The notes: generated from the letters alone by a model not told the origin. Counted from the stretch's first letter, positions 7,689-15,782 are shown. The stretch is DNA of 21,471 bases from QHWK01 sp035315685 (GCA_035315685.1 DATFXR010000456.1:1-21471); one strand, 5' to 3'. Numbers and translations are program-made.

Positions 7689-8852
7689 GTGATCAGCAGA
7701 CGCACTTTGTTGTTGGGCGCCGTCGGGCAGTCGATCCGGCTCCAGCCACAGCGCGTCGTCGTGGTGATGTGCGACGGCTTCGGCGTGGACTACTTCACGG
7801 CCAGCGCCATGCCCACGCTCGCACGGTGGAAGAGAGACGGCCTCTACAAGGCGGTTCGCGGCGTGATGCCGTCGGTCACGAACGCCAACAATGCCTCCAT
7901 CTGCTGCGGGACGTGGCCCGCGGTGCACGGCATCACCGGCAACTCGTACTGGGACGCGCGCGCCGGACGCGAGGAGTACATGGAGAGCGCCGCGCTGCTG
8001 CGCGCGCCGACGCTCTTCGAGCGGGCGGCACGGCATGGCGTCAAGTCGGCGCTGCTTTCGAGCAAGAAGAAGACCGTCTCGCTGCTGCCGCGCGGTGCGG
8101 ACGTGGTATTGACTGCGGAGGCGCCGTCGCCCGAGTGGGTCACGCGTCTCGGGCCGGCGCCGCCGATCTACAGCCGCGAGATCAACTACTGGCTGCTTCG
8201 CGGCGCGATCGATCTCCTGCAGCGGCGTCGCGACATCGGCTGCGTCTACGTCCACACGACCGACTATCCCATGCACACCTGGCCGCCCGAAACACCAGAG
8301 TCGAAGGAGCATCTGGCGCGCCTGGACACGCTGTTCGCGGACGCGATGGCGGCCGCGCCAGATGCGGCGTTTCTGTTGACGGCCGATCACGGGATGCACC
8401 ACAAGAGCCGCTGCTGGGACCTCGCGAAGGCGTGCTTCAGTCGCGGCGTGTCCGTACGGATCGCAATTTCGGCCGAACGCGATCGGTACCTCCAGCACCA
8501 TCAAGGATTCGGCGGCACGAGCTGGGTCTACCTGAATCGTCCGCGGGACGCCGAACGCGCAGCCGCCGTGTTGTCCAGGCTGCCTGGCGTGGCCGAGGTG
8601 CTCGGTCGAGCGGAGGCGGCGGCGCGGTATCACCTGATGGGCGATCGCATCGGCGATCTCGCCGTGTTCGGCGATCGCGACACGGTCTTCGGCGATCTCG
8701 ACGAGGAGATGGAGGCGCTGACACAGGAATACCGCAGCCATGGATCGCCGAGCGAGCTCGACGTCCCGCTGTTCGTTTTCAACGCGGCCGGAGCGCCGGC
8801 CGCCGAGTACTTCGGGCACAACTTCGACGTGGCGCGGTGGCTGTATGCGTGA
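7689..8852 (+). CDS. phnA: Phosphonoacetate hydrolase-like alkaline-phosphatase-superfamily enzyme
   Basis: 387 residues from GTG 7689, which has TGAGG 5 nt upstream; in-frame starts at 7635 and 7653 are possible. The N-terminus (ISRRTLLLGAVG) is short and Tat-like. The metal sites of the superfamily are all present: Asp29 (VVVVMCDGFG), the nucleophile Thr64 (MPSVTNANNAS), Asp192 and His196 (TTDYPMHTW), Asp233-His234 (TADHGMHH) and His351 (YRSHGS). The local sequences around Thr64, GNSYWDARAG and GFGGTSWVYLN resemble PhnA, which uses two zinc ions to split phosphonoacetate into acetate and phosphate. No phosphonate transporter or other phn gene is nearby, so the true substrate could be another phosphonate or a phosphodiester. 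It is convergent with the next minus-strand gene. Confidence 0.82.
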   Translation: MISRRTLLLGAVGQSIRLQPQRVVVVMCDGFGVDYFTASAMPTLARWKRDGLYKAVRGVMPSVTNANNASICCGTWPAVHGITGNSYWDARAGREEYMESAALLRAPTLFERAARHGVKSALLSSKKKTVSLLPRGADVVLTAEAPSPEWVTRLGPAPPIYSREINYWLLRGAIDLLQRRRDIGCVYVHTTDYPMHTWPPETPESKEHLARLDTLFADAMAAAPDAAFLLTADHGMHHKSRCWDLAKACFSRGVSVRIAISAERDRYLQHHQGFGGTSWVYLNRPRDAERAAAVLSRLPGVAEVLGRAEAAARYHLMGDRIGDLAVFGDRDTVFGDLDEEMEALTQEYRSHGSPSELDVPLFVFNAAGAPAAEYFGHNFDVARWLYA

Positions 8853-8921
8853 GATGGAAGGCCCGGCCCGGGTTCCGAGTTGTTTCATGATGGGGCCGAC
8901 TCGGGCTAACAAGCCCAATGA

Positions 8922-9184
8922 CTACCCTCTCGGCTCATACCGCATCGCTACCGCCCCCGAGCCGAACTCCTGCCGGCTCACGAGCCTCAAGGCGATGTGC
9001 TTCGATAGCCCGGCGAACAACGTCGGCCCGTAGCCGGCTAGCCAGTGCTGTTGCGCGATCTTGCGAAGGCGTGCTTCATTTGGAGTTCGGCCTTCAGCGC
9101 TTGTAATGATGAACTTGAACGGCGGCGCAGTGACCCGAATGGAGGAGAGTTTCTTTGCGCCTGACGGGTCGCGAGCGTCGTCAT
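8922..9184 (-). pseudogene. Small conserved-looking gene with a one-base lesion just after the start codon
   Basis: A well-formed coding frame of about 86 codons ends at the stop at 8922-8924. It includes VTAPPFKFIITSAEGRTP, NEARLRKIAQQHW and LAGYGPTLFAGLSKHIALRL. It has no usable start: the frame is closed by a TGA at 9186-9188. A strong ribosome site (AAGGAG, 6 nt) leads to an ATG at 9182-9184, but that ATG is in another frame. Adding one G after it (ATG GAC GAC GCT) would join the start to the coding frame. A single-base deletion, or a sequence error, is the simplest reading. It lies 25 nt behind the serine hydrolase gene, probably in its operon. The family is not recognised. Confidence 0.6.
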
Positions 9185-9209
9185 ATCAATCTCCTTGTCG
9201 CCGCCACCG

Positions 9210-11192
9210 TTACAGTGATGCCATGCCGTACTGCGGAAAGAGGTCACCAGAGCCCCAGCCGGTGGACTTGGCGATGTTCATGACCGTCGGATAGTCCGGG
9301 TACCAGCTGGTCGCTGCTGTGGCCTTGCCGCCCCAGGACAGCGTGAAGCCCCAGTCGCCATTCAACTGCAGCACGTTCCCGGAGCTGGCGAGCGAGCCGC
9401 CTTTCTGGCCGTAGAAGCTGTCAGTGCCAAGCTTCGACAAGTAGTCGAAGCCATACCCCGCTCGCCCCATGCCTGCCGCGCTGACGGCGGCGCCATCGCT
9501 CAGCATCGTCGTGATCGTATCGCGCTTCAGCGAGGCGTTGTCCTTCGTGCTCATCAGCACCGCGATGAGACGCGCGATGTCGGTGGCTGCACCGGTCAGG
9601 CCGCCGCCGCCCTCCATGATTTCGATCTGTTCCGTGCCGTACTCCGATGGGACGAGCGGCTGGTCGGGGGACATCTGACTTTGCCCGACCCACAGGCTCG
9701 GGTCCTCATAGCGTGCTTCGTCCGTTGGCTCGTTCGCGACCAGGCTGACGGCGCGCCGAATCCGCGTGACGCCAATGGGCGCGAGCAGGAACGGTTTGTA
9801 GGCGTCGATGGGGCGGCTCTTGCCGCGCACCTTCGCCACAATCCGCCCGAGCAGGTAGTAGCCGCAGTTGTTGTAGGCCTGCGTCGCTCCGGGCGCGCTC
9901 ACCATGCCGAGGCCGGCAATGTACTGATCGGTCATCGCCTCGGTCACCGGCAGGCTCACCGTGTGGCCAGCCTGCTGAAACGCCTGGACGACCGCCGGTC
10001 CGTTGCGGAAAGCGTCGGGATTGATGCCGCTCGTGTGCTCGAGCAGATGCTTGATCGTGACGTTGCCAAAACGATTGTCGGCCGGCGCGGCGCCGCCTGG
10101 TGTTTTCAATTGCAAGATGTCCTGCAGCTTCTGTCCGAGCGTCAGCGCCTTCGACTCGATGAGCTGAAAGATAGCGAGCGCAGTCACCGTCTTCGACACG
10201 CTCGCCATGCGAAAGCACGTCGTCGGCTGCACGACCGGCCAGTTCGGCTCGGCCATCGTGTAGCCGCGTGCATAGACGAGCCTGCCAGCGTGGACGATCG
10301 CCAGCGATGCATGGCGGACCGGCGAGTCTTGCATCGCCTGCTTGATGACGTTGTCAATCGACGTATTCGCCACCGGGCCGGTGGCGCTGAATTGTTTCGG
10401 GGTCTCGGTCTCACTCTGTGCGAACAATGCCGCGAAGCGCGCCGAGGCCGCGTCCGTTCCCGCCGCCTGCACCACTACAGGGAAATAGCCTTTGCCGGTC
10501 CAGTTGTCGAACTCGGCCTGGTAGCCCGCGGGCGTCAGGTTGTGCCGCGCTACCCACGGTCCGATCTGACGATCGATGAAAAGCGACAGATACTGGTTGC
10601 TGCGGTTCAACGTGACGAAAGCAGGGCGGCACCAAGCCGACGTCTGCGCATTGAAGCGCGCCTGGTAGGTGGCCACACTGTCGCCGACGCCGTCGGTGTT
10701 CCACAGCGTCTTACCGGCATTCGGCATCCAGATGGCGGCGTAGCGCGGATCTCCGGCATCGCCGTACGCGGCGACCCAATGCAGGATGAGCCCCTGCGTT
10801 TTCGCCTGCGCGTTCATGCCCTGGAGTGTCCCCCCGTCGTTCGCGTCGCCCGATTTCAGCAGGTGCCGCGTCAGTGGAATCGGGTTTTGCGGCTGGAAGA
10901 CGGCCGCGAAGCGCGGGTCGGACGCTGGCCCGGTCGCTGCAATCATGACGGGCCCGTAGCCCTGATTCGCCTGGTCGTTGAACGTCTGCTGGAATTGCGC
11001 CGCGGTCATGCACGGCCAGTCGCGCTGGGCGACGATCGCGGGCCGCTTGATCATGACCGCTGCGTAGATCGGATCCGACGTCGAGCCGTAGAGGCTCAGC
11101 GAGAGAAACCGATAACCATCCTTCGCGGCCGCGTCCCGCTTCGCAGTGTGGTCCGAAAGCGTTGCACCGTGCCAAGCGACGATAGTCGACAT
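9210..11192 (-). CDS. Serine hydrolase: five tandem-repeat modules fused to a beta-lactamase-fold domain
   Basis: 660 residues; the start at 11192 is backed by GGAGG 6 nt upstream. Residues 1-260 consist of five ~50-residue modules ending in patterns such as DPIYAAVMIKR, DPRFAAVFQPQ and DPRYAAIWMPN. These match the bacterial tandem repeat domain (BTRD1-like) also seen in fungal polyglycine hydrolases. Residues ~275-660 are a class C beta-lactamase/DD-peptidase fold: S331-V-S-K334 is the SxxK nucleophile motif, Y440-N-N442 the YxN motif, and GGSLASSGNVL the probable third motif. Polyglycine hydrolases have this same two-part architecture and cut glycine-rich linkers in proteins; a peptidase or esterase role is inferred. 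No signal peptide is visible, which is unusual for an enzyme of this type. Confidence 0.88.
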   Translation of the reverse strand: MSTIVAWHGATLSDHTAKRDAAAKDGYRFLSLSLYGSTSDPIYAAVMIKRPAIVAQRDWPCMTAAQFQQTFNDQANQGYGPVMIAATGPASDPRFAAVFQPQNPIPLTRHLLKSGDANDGGTLQGMNAQAKTQGLILHWVAAYGDAGDPRYAAIWMPNAGKTLWNTDGVGDSVATYQARFNAQTSAWCRPAFVTLNRSNQYLSLFIDRQIGPWVARHNLTPAGYQAEFDNWTGKGYFPVVVQAAGTDAASARFAALFAQSETETPKQFSATGPVANTSIDNVIKQAMQDSPVRHASLAIVHAGRLVYARGYTMAEPNWPVVQPTTCFRMASVSKTVTALAIFQLIESKALTLGQKLQDILQLKTPGGAAPADNRFGNVTIKHLLEHTSGINPDAFRNGPAVVQAFQQAGHTVSLPVTEAMTDQYIAGLGMVSAPGATQAYNNCGYYLLGRIVAKVRGKSRPIDAYKPFLLAPIGVTRIRRAVSLVANEPTDEARYEDPSLWVGQSQMSPDQPLVPSEYGTEQIEIMEGGGGLTGAATDIARLIAVLMSTKDNASLKRDTITTMLSDGAAVSAAGMGRAGYGFDYLSKLGTDSFYGQKGGSLASSGNVLQLNGDWGFTLSWGGKATAATSWYPDYPTVMNIAKSTGWGSGDLFPQYGMASL

Positions 11193-12009
11193 GGTTTGCC
11201 TCCGTCAGTTCACGCGCAGCTCGACCGAAGCTGACGCACCAGTGTTCACCAGGAAGTGCGAGAGTACCCAGATGTTGGCGGGCGGAGTGAAGCGGAGTGA
11301 AGTCGATCGAACGCGCATCGCAACCTCCACTGCGAAGGCGTATCGACTGAAACGCGGGGCAATCTACGAGTGTGACTTACCCGTGTCATTAGCATCGCCC
11401 GTAGAGTGCCGACCGGCGAGGCCAACGTCAATGACTTTGATGGTACGCAATTTTGGTGAGCCCTCACGATCGCCGTTGAAGCTTCACGTCGGCGCCTTGT
11501 CGCTGGCAGGCGTCGCCGGCGGCGCTGTCGCGAGCTTCTCGTTCGCCCGCTGGCTTGCCGTTCACTATCGCACTCGGCGTGCCAGCGATCAGATGCCGAG
11601 CGTCGATGTGTTGATGGCGATCTTCACGCTTTCACCGCTGCCGCGCTGGCGAGTTTCGCGGGACCCGTGGCGAGTGCGTGCGCGATCGCGACCTTTGGGG
11701 CGTATTCGCTGTACGCGCATTTTGGTTTGCGTCGGCGCCTCGGACGCGTTGCCGCTGCTCTCCTGCTGTTCACGCCGACCGAATGCCGCAACGACGTCGC
11801 CCACTGCGGCTACAGAGGCTCGCTGTACAGTTATGAAAGCCGCGCTAACTTCAACTCTTCCTGCCATTCGAGGACAACCCGGTCGACCGGTCGACCTTCC
11901 GAGACTTGACGCAGCGAAAGCCGACATCTCAACCGTTCGGTGGACGCGAGAACATGGACGCTCCGCAATGGCACTCGTTGGCCCAACTCTCGCACTGCTG
12001 GCCGCCACA
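11193..12009. other. 817-bp stretch without a convincing gene
   Basis: The frame of the following gene stays open through this stretch, but its composition is not protein-like and has many cysteines and isolated arginines. A hydrophobic patch in another frame at 11634-11770 (ALASFAGPVASACAIATFG, then LYAHFGL) could be a membrane-protein relic. A 10-bp tandem repeat CGGAGTGAAG is at 11283-11302. The left end holds the ribosome site of the serine hydrolase. No RNA gene was recognised. Confidence 0.5.
11283..11302. repeat. 10-bp tandem repeat, two copies
   Basis: CGGAGTGAAG occurs twice in direct succession at 11283-11292 and 11293-11302, upstream of the serine hydrolase gene. No function is evident. 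Confidence 0.5.
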
Positions 12010-13866
12010 ATGAACACTCGAATCTCCGTTCCCGAGTTGCGCGCGCGGGGCGTGGTTCTGCAGTCGCACGAAGCCGTGGTGATCGCGCAGCGTGTCATTC
12101 AACCCACCAAACCCTTCGCGGTGCGCGAATCGGACGGACCACCATCGCTCGAAAACGTCCTGCTGAATGCCGACGGCTCCGTTGTCTGCAGACGGTCCGC
12201 GTCGACCCCTTCCGTATCGGAGATCGGCGCCCTGCTGCGGGAGTTGCTGTCCGGGACGACGGGCGTGCCCGGTGGACTTCGCTATGCGATCGGTCGCGCG
12301 TTGCTCGAGGTAGAGGGACCGCCGTTCGACTCGATCGAGGCTTTCTCCCGTTCGCTTGCGCGCTATGAGCAGGGTGAACGCGACGAGGTGCTGCGTCACC
12401 TGCTCGAGCGGTTCAACGACGCCGCTCGCGTCTCCTGCGACGCGCCGCTCGCCCTCCAGCCCCGATCAACGCGCACACGTCGTGAGCGGCGCACCGCCGG
12501 GCCGCGCGTCGACGAGCTGCGAAGGCAGTTGCGGGACGCCGACGCCCGCATGTTCGATCAGATCAACCGCCGCAGTCGACAACTGGATAACTCGATCGCC
12601 GATCCGCTCGATCGATTCGAGCAACTCCCAGTCGTACCGCCGCCTCGCGCGTCCGAGCCAGCGTTTTGGAGCGCTCCGGCCATCGCCGCGTCAATGGCCG
12701 CCGTGATCGCACTGATTGCCGCCCTGGGCTTCGCGCGCGTGGGTCTCACGTCGTGGCCGCTGTCCAGCGTCGCTCGTCTGACGCCGCGTCCCGCGTCACC
12801 GCCGATGTCGGCGAAGAACGAGGCCAATGCGCCTCGGGAGGCGCTCCCGTCCCACACGTTCACGGGCGATGGCCCGCTGCAGCATGCGTCGACCGAGGAC
12901 CCATCGCCGCAAGAAACTGCGGCCATGACCTCGGGGCCGACCCCGCCGGTCGCGAACGCGGCCGCCAGGCTGGCAGCGGAACGCGAAGCGAGCGCCGTGC
13001 GGGCATCGCGTCCCTTTGACGTCGCCGGCTCGCGGTTGCCCGCCGTGAAGGTGGCCTCGGATGACACCAGCGAGGCCGACGAGCCGAACTCCCTGGTGCG
13101 GGCGGTCGATGCCAACAATCGGCCTGTTTTTTCTGACGCGTTCGTCTCACGAAGCGCGGCCGTGGTCGCCCTGACCTCGCCGTCAGCCGACGAGGATCGA
13201 CTGCGGATCATGACGATTGCCGATGCTGACGGCGCACACAATTATCACGTCCGCCTGGCACCGGATGGCCGCATGGTCGCCTACGATTCCGATCGCGACG
13301 GCGCGCAAGGAATCTACGTCGCGGATCGAGACGGCTCGCATGTGCGGCGGATCAGCGGCAGCGGCTATGCAGTCATGCCGATGTGGGCCCCCGACGCACG
13401 CCAGATTGCGTTCCTCCGCGCCGAGCCAGACGACGCCACGGTGTGGAACTTGTGGGTGGTCGCGCTCGACGGCGGCGGCATGCGAAGGCTGACCCAGTAT
13501 CACGACGGGCAGCTGTGGAGCGGCTCGTGGTTTCCAGACGGCCAGCGCCTGTGCTATTCGCATAACGGCCGCCTGGTCGTGTTCGATCTGCGGACCAACA
13601 CCTCGCGCGCGTACGAGACGCCCGTCACGGGGCGGCCTATTCGAGAGCCGACAGTCTCGCCTGATGGCGCGAAGATCGTCTTTCAGGTGTTGCGCAACGG
13701 CGCCTGGCTCCTTGATCTCCGCACCGCATCGATCCGTCGGGTGATCGAGGATCCGACGGTTGAAGCGTTCGCCTGGTCACCCGACGGACGGCGACTCGCC
13801 TTTCACAGCCGTCGCGACGGCCAGTGGAACGTCTTCCGGATGTCGGACACAAGTACCGAGGACTGA
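12010..13866 (+). CDS. Membrane-anchored TolB/PD40 beta-propeller protein
   Basis: About 618 residues from ATG 12010; an in-frame ATG at 11968 is a weaker alternative, and neither has a clear ribosome site. Residues 1-140 (MNTRISVPELRARGVVLQSH, then PPSLENVLLNADGSVVC and EIGALLRELLSG) form a cytoplasmic domain with a faint resemblance to a degenerate kinase C-lobe. It recurs in acidobacterial PD40 proteins from general knowledge. A charged linker follows, then one membrane helix at about 219-245 (APAIAASMAAVIALIAALGF), a Pro/Ala/Ser-rich spacer, and from about 398 a TolB-type propeller. The propeller repeats read LAPDGRMVAYDSDRDG, WAPDARQIAFLR, WFPDGQRLCYS, VSPDGAKIVFQ and WSPDGRRLAFHSRRDG. 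The propeller should lie outside the membrane and the N-domain inside. The ligand and role are unknown. Confidence 0.8.
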   Translation: MNTRISVPELRARGVVLQSHEAVVIAQRVIQPTKPFAVRESDGPPSLENVLLNADGSVVCRRSASTPSVSEIGALLRELLSGTTGVPGGLRYAIGRALLEVEGPPFDSIEAFSRSLARYEQGERDEVLRHLLERFNDAARVSCDAPLALQPRSTRTRRERRTAGPRVDELRRQLRDADARMFDQINRRSRQLDNSIADPLDRFEQLPVVPPPRASEPAFWSAPAIAASMAAVIALIAALGFARVGLTSWPLSSVARLTPRPASPPMSAKNEANAPREALPSHTFTGDGPLQHASTEDPSPQETAAMTSGPTPPVANAAARLAAEREASAVRASRPFDVAGSRLPAVKVASDDTSEADEPNSLVRAVDANNRPVFSDAFVSRSAAVVALTSPSADEDRLRIMTIADADGAHNYHVRLAPDGRMVAYDSDRDGAQGIYVADRDGSHVRRISGSGYAVMPMWAPDARQIAFLRAEPDDATVWNLWVVALDGGGMRRLTQYHDGQLWSGSWFPDGQRLCYSHNGRLVVFDLRTNTSRAYETPVTGRPIREPTVSPDGAKIVFQVLRNGAWLLDLRTASIRRVIEDPTVEAFAWSPDGRRLAFHSRRDGQWNVFRMSDTSTED

Positions 13867-14398
13867 TCCGGAAATCACTCGACTTGACGGCGGACGATGG
13901 GCGCCGCGAGGGGCCGCGACCTCGTCGTGTGCGAAACGTCAGCCGGCCGGTTACGCGGCCTCGTGGTAATAGAACGTGAGCCGCCGCCGAGTCGCTCACG
14001 GCACCGTACTGAGCCCGGTCCGAGTGACGTGGTTTTCAGCGCCGTGAGCTCGTGGGCCAAACCATAGCTTAGCTGCTCGATAGCGAGCCGGTCATTCCAT
14101 ATTGTCTAGCCTAAGCCTAGAGGCTAGTCGCCCAGTAGCAACAAAACTGCGCGGACCGAGGATCGTCGCTGCGGGGTTACGACGCTGGTCGTTCACATGG
14201 ATCAGCCGACGACGGTCACGTCCGCGCGTTATGGCACAGCGCGTCAACCGTCGGCGAGCGTGGTCGCTCGGCCGAAAGGCTCCGCGGAACACGCCTCAGC
14301 CGGTAGCGCGAGCCTTTCACGCGAACAGGCGCGGCCGTGTGGCTTCCGGCTTGCACCAGAATCTCGATGAATCGCACAAGCGACGGGTGAGGAGATCA
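13867..14398. other. 532-bp gap with a short perfect inverted repeat
   Basis: No gene is supported. The frame of the next gene is open from 14102, but it is arginine-rich and not protein-like before the signal peptide. A 7-bp inverted repeat lies at 14106-14127 and a GAGGAG ribosome site at 14389-14394. Confidence 0.5.
14106..14127. repeat. Inverted repeat CTAGCCT/AGGCTAG
   Basis: CTAGCCT (14106-14112) and AGGCTAG (14121-14127) are perfectly complementary around an 8-nt loop, in an AT-richer patch. There is no T-run, so it is more likely an operator or a structured leader than a terminator. Confidence 0.45.
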
Positions 14399-14944
14399 AT
14401 GATGAAGCTTCCTCTGTTCATCTGTATCAGCATGGCGTGCGCATCGACGGCGGTCGCGCAGATCCCACCGAATCCCACGTCAGGCGCGTCCCCTGGTCAG
14501 CCCCCCGGCCTGACGAGCACAACCTCGCTCCCTTGCAATCCGATTGGAAGCATCCAGACGGGATCAGCGCTCGGCAGTTACGGAAGCTCGATGCCGCCCA
14601 CACCGACATCGCCCCTCTCAACGTCGATCAGCTCCGGCATGTCGACACCGAGCACATCCTCAACGGGATCTCTGGGTTCTTCGATGATGACGTCACCGGG
14701 TTCGACCAGCATGACAACGCCGCTGGGCGTCACAGGATCCGGCGTGACGACGCCGCTCGGCGTTACCGGATCTGGGCCGTCGACGAACACTCCTGACGCA
14801 ATGACGAGCGCAGGTACCGCTGCGAGCCCGTTCGGCGGTATCGGTTCGACGATGTCAATGACCGGAATGACGACGCCAACGTCGCCAGTGACGTTTCCCA
14901 CGGGCACAACGTCGACCGTCGGACTGCCGCCGTGTCCTCGTTGA
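14399..14944 (+). CDS. Exported Ser/Thr/Pro/Gly-rich low-complexity protein
   Basis: 181 residues from ATG 14399; a second ATG follows directly. GAGGAG lies 4 nt upstream. Residues 1-22 (KLPLFICISMACASTAVAQ) are a clear signal peptide cut after AVA or VAQ. The mature part is almost entirely Ser, Thr, Pro, Gly and Met with no predicted fold. It contains a perfect 11-residue tandem duplication, VTTPLGVTGSG-like, encoded at 14711-14776. Two cysteines, one near the start of the mature part (SLPCNP) and one at the end (LPPCPR), could form a disulfide. Similar proteins are known as uncharacterised secreted or cell-wall-associated products; the function is unknown. The gene converges on the next and shares a strong hairpin with it. 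Confidence 0.75.
   Translation: MMKLPLFICISMACASTAVAQIPPNPTSGASPGQPPGLTSTTSLPCNPIGSIQTGSALGSYGSSMPPTPTSPLSTSISSGMSTPSTSSTGSLGSSMMTSPGSTSMTTPLGVTGSGVTTPLGVTGSGPSTNTPDAMTSAGTAASPFGGIGSTMSMTGMTTPTSPVTFPTGTTSTVGLPPCPR
14711..14776 (+). repeat. 33-bp in-frame tandem repeat, two copies
   Basis: Two 33-bp units at 14711-14743 and 14744-14776 differ at seven bases but encode the same residues TTPLGVTGSG. The changes are nearly all silent, which indicates selection on the peptide. Confidence 0.7.
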
Positions 14945-14973
14945 TCTGGGGCCGCGCCTTTTCCAGATCAACG
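14939..14973. terminator. Bidirectional hairpin between convergent genes
   Basis: CGTTGATCTGG (14939-14949) and CCAGATCAACG (14963-14973) form a perfect 11-bp stem around a 13-nt loop. The stem includes the stop codon of the plus-strand gene and lies 14 bp from the stop of the minus-strand gene. There is no strong U-tract on either side, but the position between convergent genes fits a shared terminator or transcript-end stabiliser. Confidence 0.65.
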
Positions 14974-14986
14974 TCGCGCGAAGGCT

Positions 14987-15223
14987 TCACCCGAGCGTCA
15001 TCGGCAACGCCGATCCCAGAGTCGCTCGGCTGACGCCCTTCGCGCTAGCGGCCAGCAGCACGACGCTGACGAGCGAGACCACCAGCACAGCCGCCGATCC
15101 AACGGCCCAACGCAGCCGCCGTGATTCTTCACCAGGGAGGGTTCGGATGCCGACGTATAGGCCGATCCAGTAGAGCATCGACGCGATCGATTGAGTGATC
15201 GTCAGGATGACGGTGAGCGTCAT
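14987..15223 (-). CDS. Small two-helix membrane protein
   Basis: 78 residues from ATG 15223, with AGGA 7 nt upstream. Two membrane helices are predicted, at about residues 3-26 (LTVILTITQSIASMLYWIGL) and 40-62 (AVGSAAVLVVSLVSVVLLAA). A short polar loop, RTLPGEESRRLR, lies between them and should face the cytoplasm by the positive-inside rule. The gene starts 15 nt after the stop of the exported protein gene, so it is the second gene of that operon. The operon is divergent from the ECF sigma factor. No family is recognised; a role at the membrane with its upstream partner is inferred from position only. Confidence 0.65.
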   Translation of the reverse strand: MTLTVILTITQSIASMLYWIGLYVGIRTLPGEESRRLRWAVGSAAVLVVSLVSVVLLAASAKGVSRATLGSALPMTLG

Positions 15224-15238
15224 TTTCGCGTCCTGTGC

Positions 15239-15643
15239 TCATTTATCGGGAGCAGGTCCGAGCAAGGCGGCGAGTGGCCCGAGTGGCGACAGCGCCACGT
15301 ATTCGTGATCGACCAGGTGCGCCTGGGACAGCGGCAGACTGTCCATGATGGCCTGCGCGTCGGCCACCGTGGTCACCGGGAGGATGAACACGACGCCTTT
15401 ACCGTCGCTCCGTTGGAACCACTGCCGAAGCTTGCCATCCAGGTAGAGACGAACCGTCGCGCGAACCTCTGACGGCAAAACTTTGCCGAGCTCTTCGCGC
15501 GGCACTCCTGCCTTGAGCGTCATCAGCACGAGAACGTCCGTCGTCTTCGGAGGCGCGGGCGGTTGCGCGTGGAGCGGGTGAACAGACATCAGCAGGAGCA
15601 GCCCCGATACGGTAACCGTGGAAAAACACTGCGGTGCTTTCAT
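15239..15643 (-). CDS. Exported small protein with a muconolactone-isomerase-like/dimeric barrel fold
   Basis: 134 residues from ATG 15643, chosen because GAGGAG lies 4 nt upstream and a signal peptide starts at once (STVTVSGLLLLMSVHPLHAQ). An in-frame ATG at 15688 would bury the signal. The mature part (LVLMTLKAGVPREELGKVLP, LYLDGKLRQWFQRSDGKG, VVFILPVTTVADAQAIMDSL) has the beta-alpha-beta-beta-alpha-beta order and motifs of muconolactone isomerase/YciI-like ferredoxin-fold proteins. These are usually cytoplasmic. It is therefore an exported relative with no clear substrate. It is the first gene of a leftward operon whose promoter region is shared with the ECF sigma factor. Confidence 0.78.
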   Translation of the reverse strand: MKAPQCFSTVTVSGLLLLMSVHPLHAQPPAPPKTTDVLVLMTLKAGVPREELGKVLPSEVRATVRLYLDGKLRQWFQRSDGKGVVFILPVTTVADAQAIMDSLPLSQAHLVDHEYVALSPLGPLAALLGPAPDK

Positions 15644-15697
15644 GACACTCCTCTTCGGTGCGGACACATCAGACATCGTTGCGTCCATGATCGAATC

Positions 15698-15782
15698 TTT
15701 GCCGGGGCCTTGAATTTGTGACAGAGTGCGATCGTTCCAACTCGATCGAGCGCGATGTCACAAAATCCCGGGCCGCGGCAAA
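15698..15782. promoter_or_regulatory. Divergent twin promoters with the same bipartite motif
   Basis: TGTCACAAA occurs on both strands as a 9-bp perfect inverted repeat (15715-15723 and 15756-15764) with a 32-bp centre. Reading outward, each copy is followed by GGCAAA: on the plus strand TGTCACA 15756-15762 and GGCAAA 15777-15782 (14-bp spacer), and on the minus strand TGTCACA 15723-15717 and GGCAAA 15703-15698 (13-bp spacer). The centre holds the palindrome CTCGATCGAG (15741-15750). The layout suggests two divergent promoters read by one sigma factor, plausibly the ECF factor encoded next to it, or an operator for one dimeric regulator. TGTCACA is the -35 type reported for some ECF groups. 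Confidence 0.6.

Noticed and set aside
8903..8916. Hairpin GGGCT-AACA-AGCCC between the PhnA-like gene and the convergent small gene
   Set aside because: Only a 5-bp stem and no T-run; too weak to call a terminator.
13867..14398. tRNA or small RNA gene in the gap
   Set aside because: No cloverleaf arms, CCA-proximal stem or T-loop sequence could be found by eye; only one short inverted repeat.
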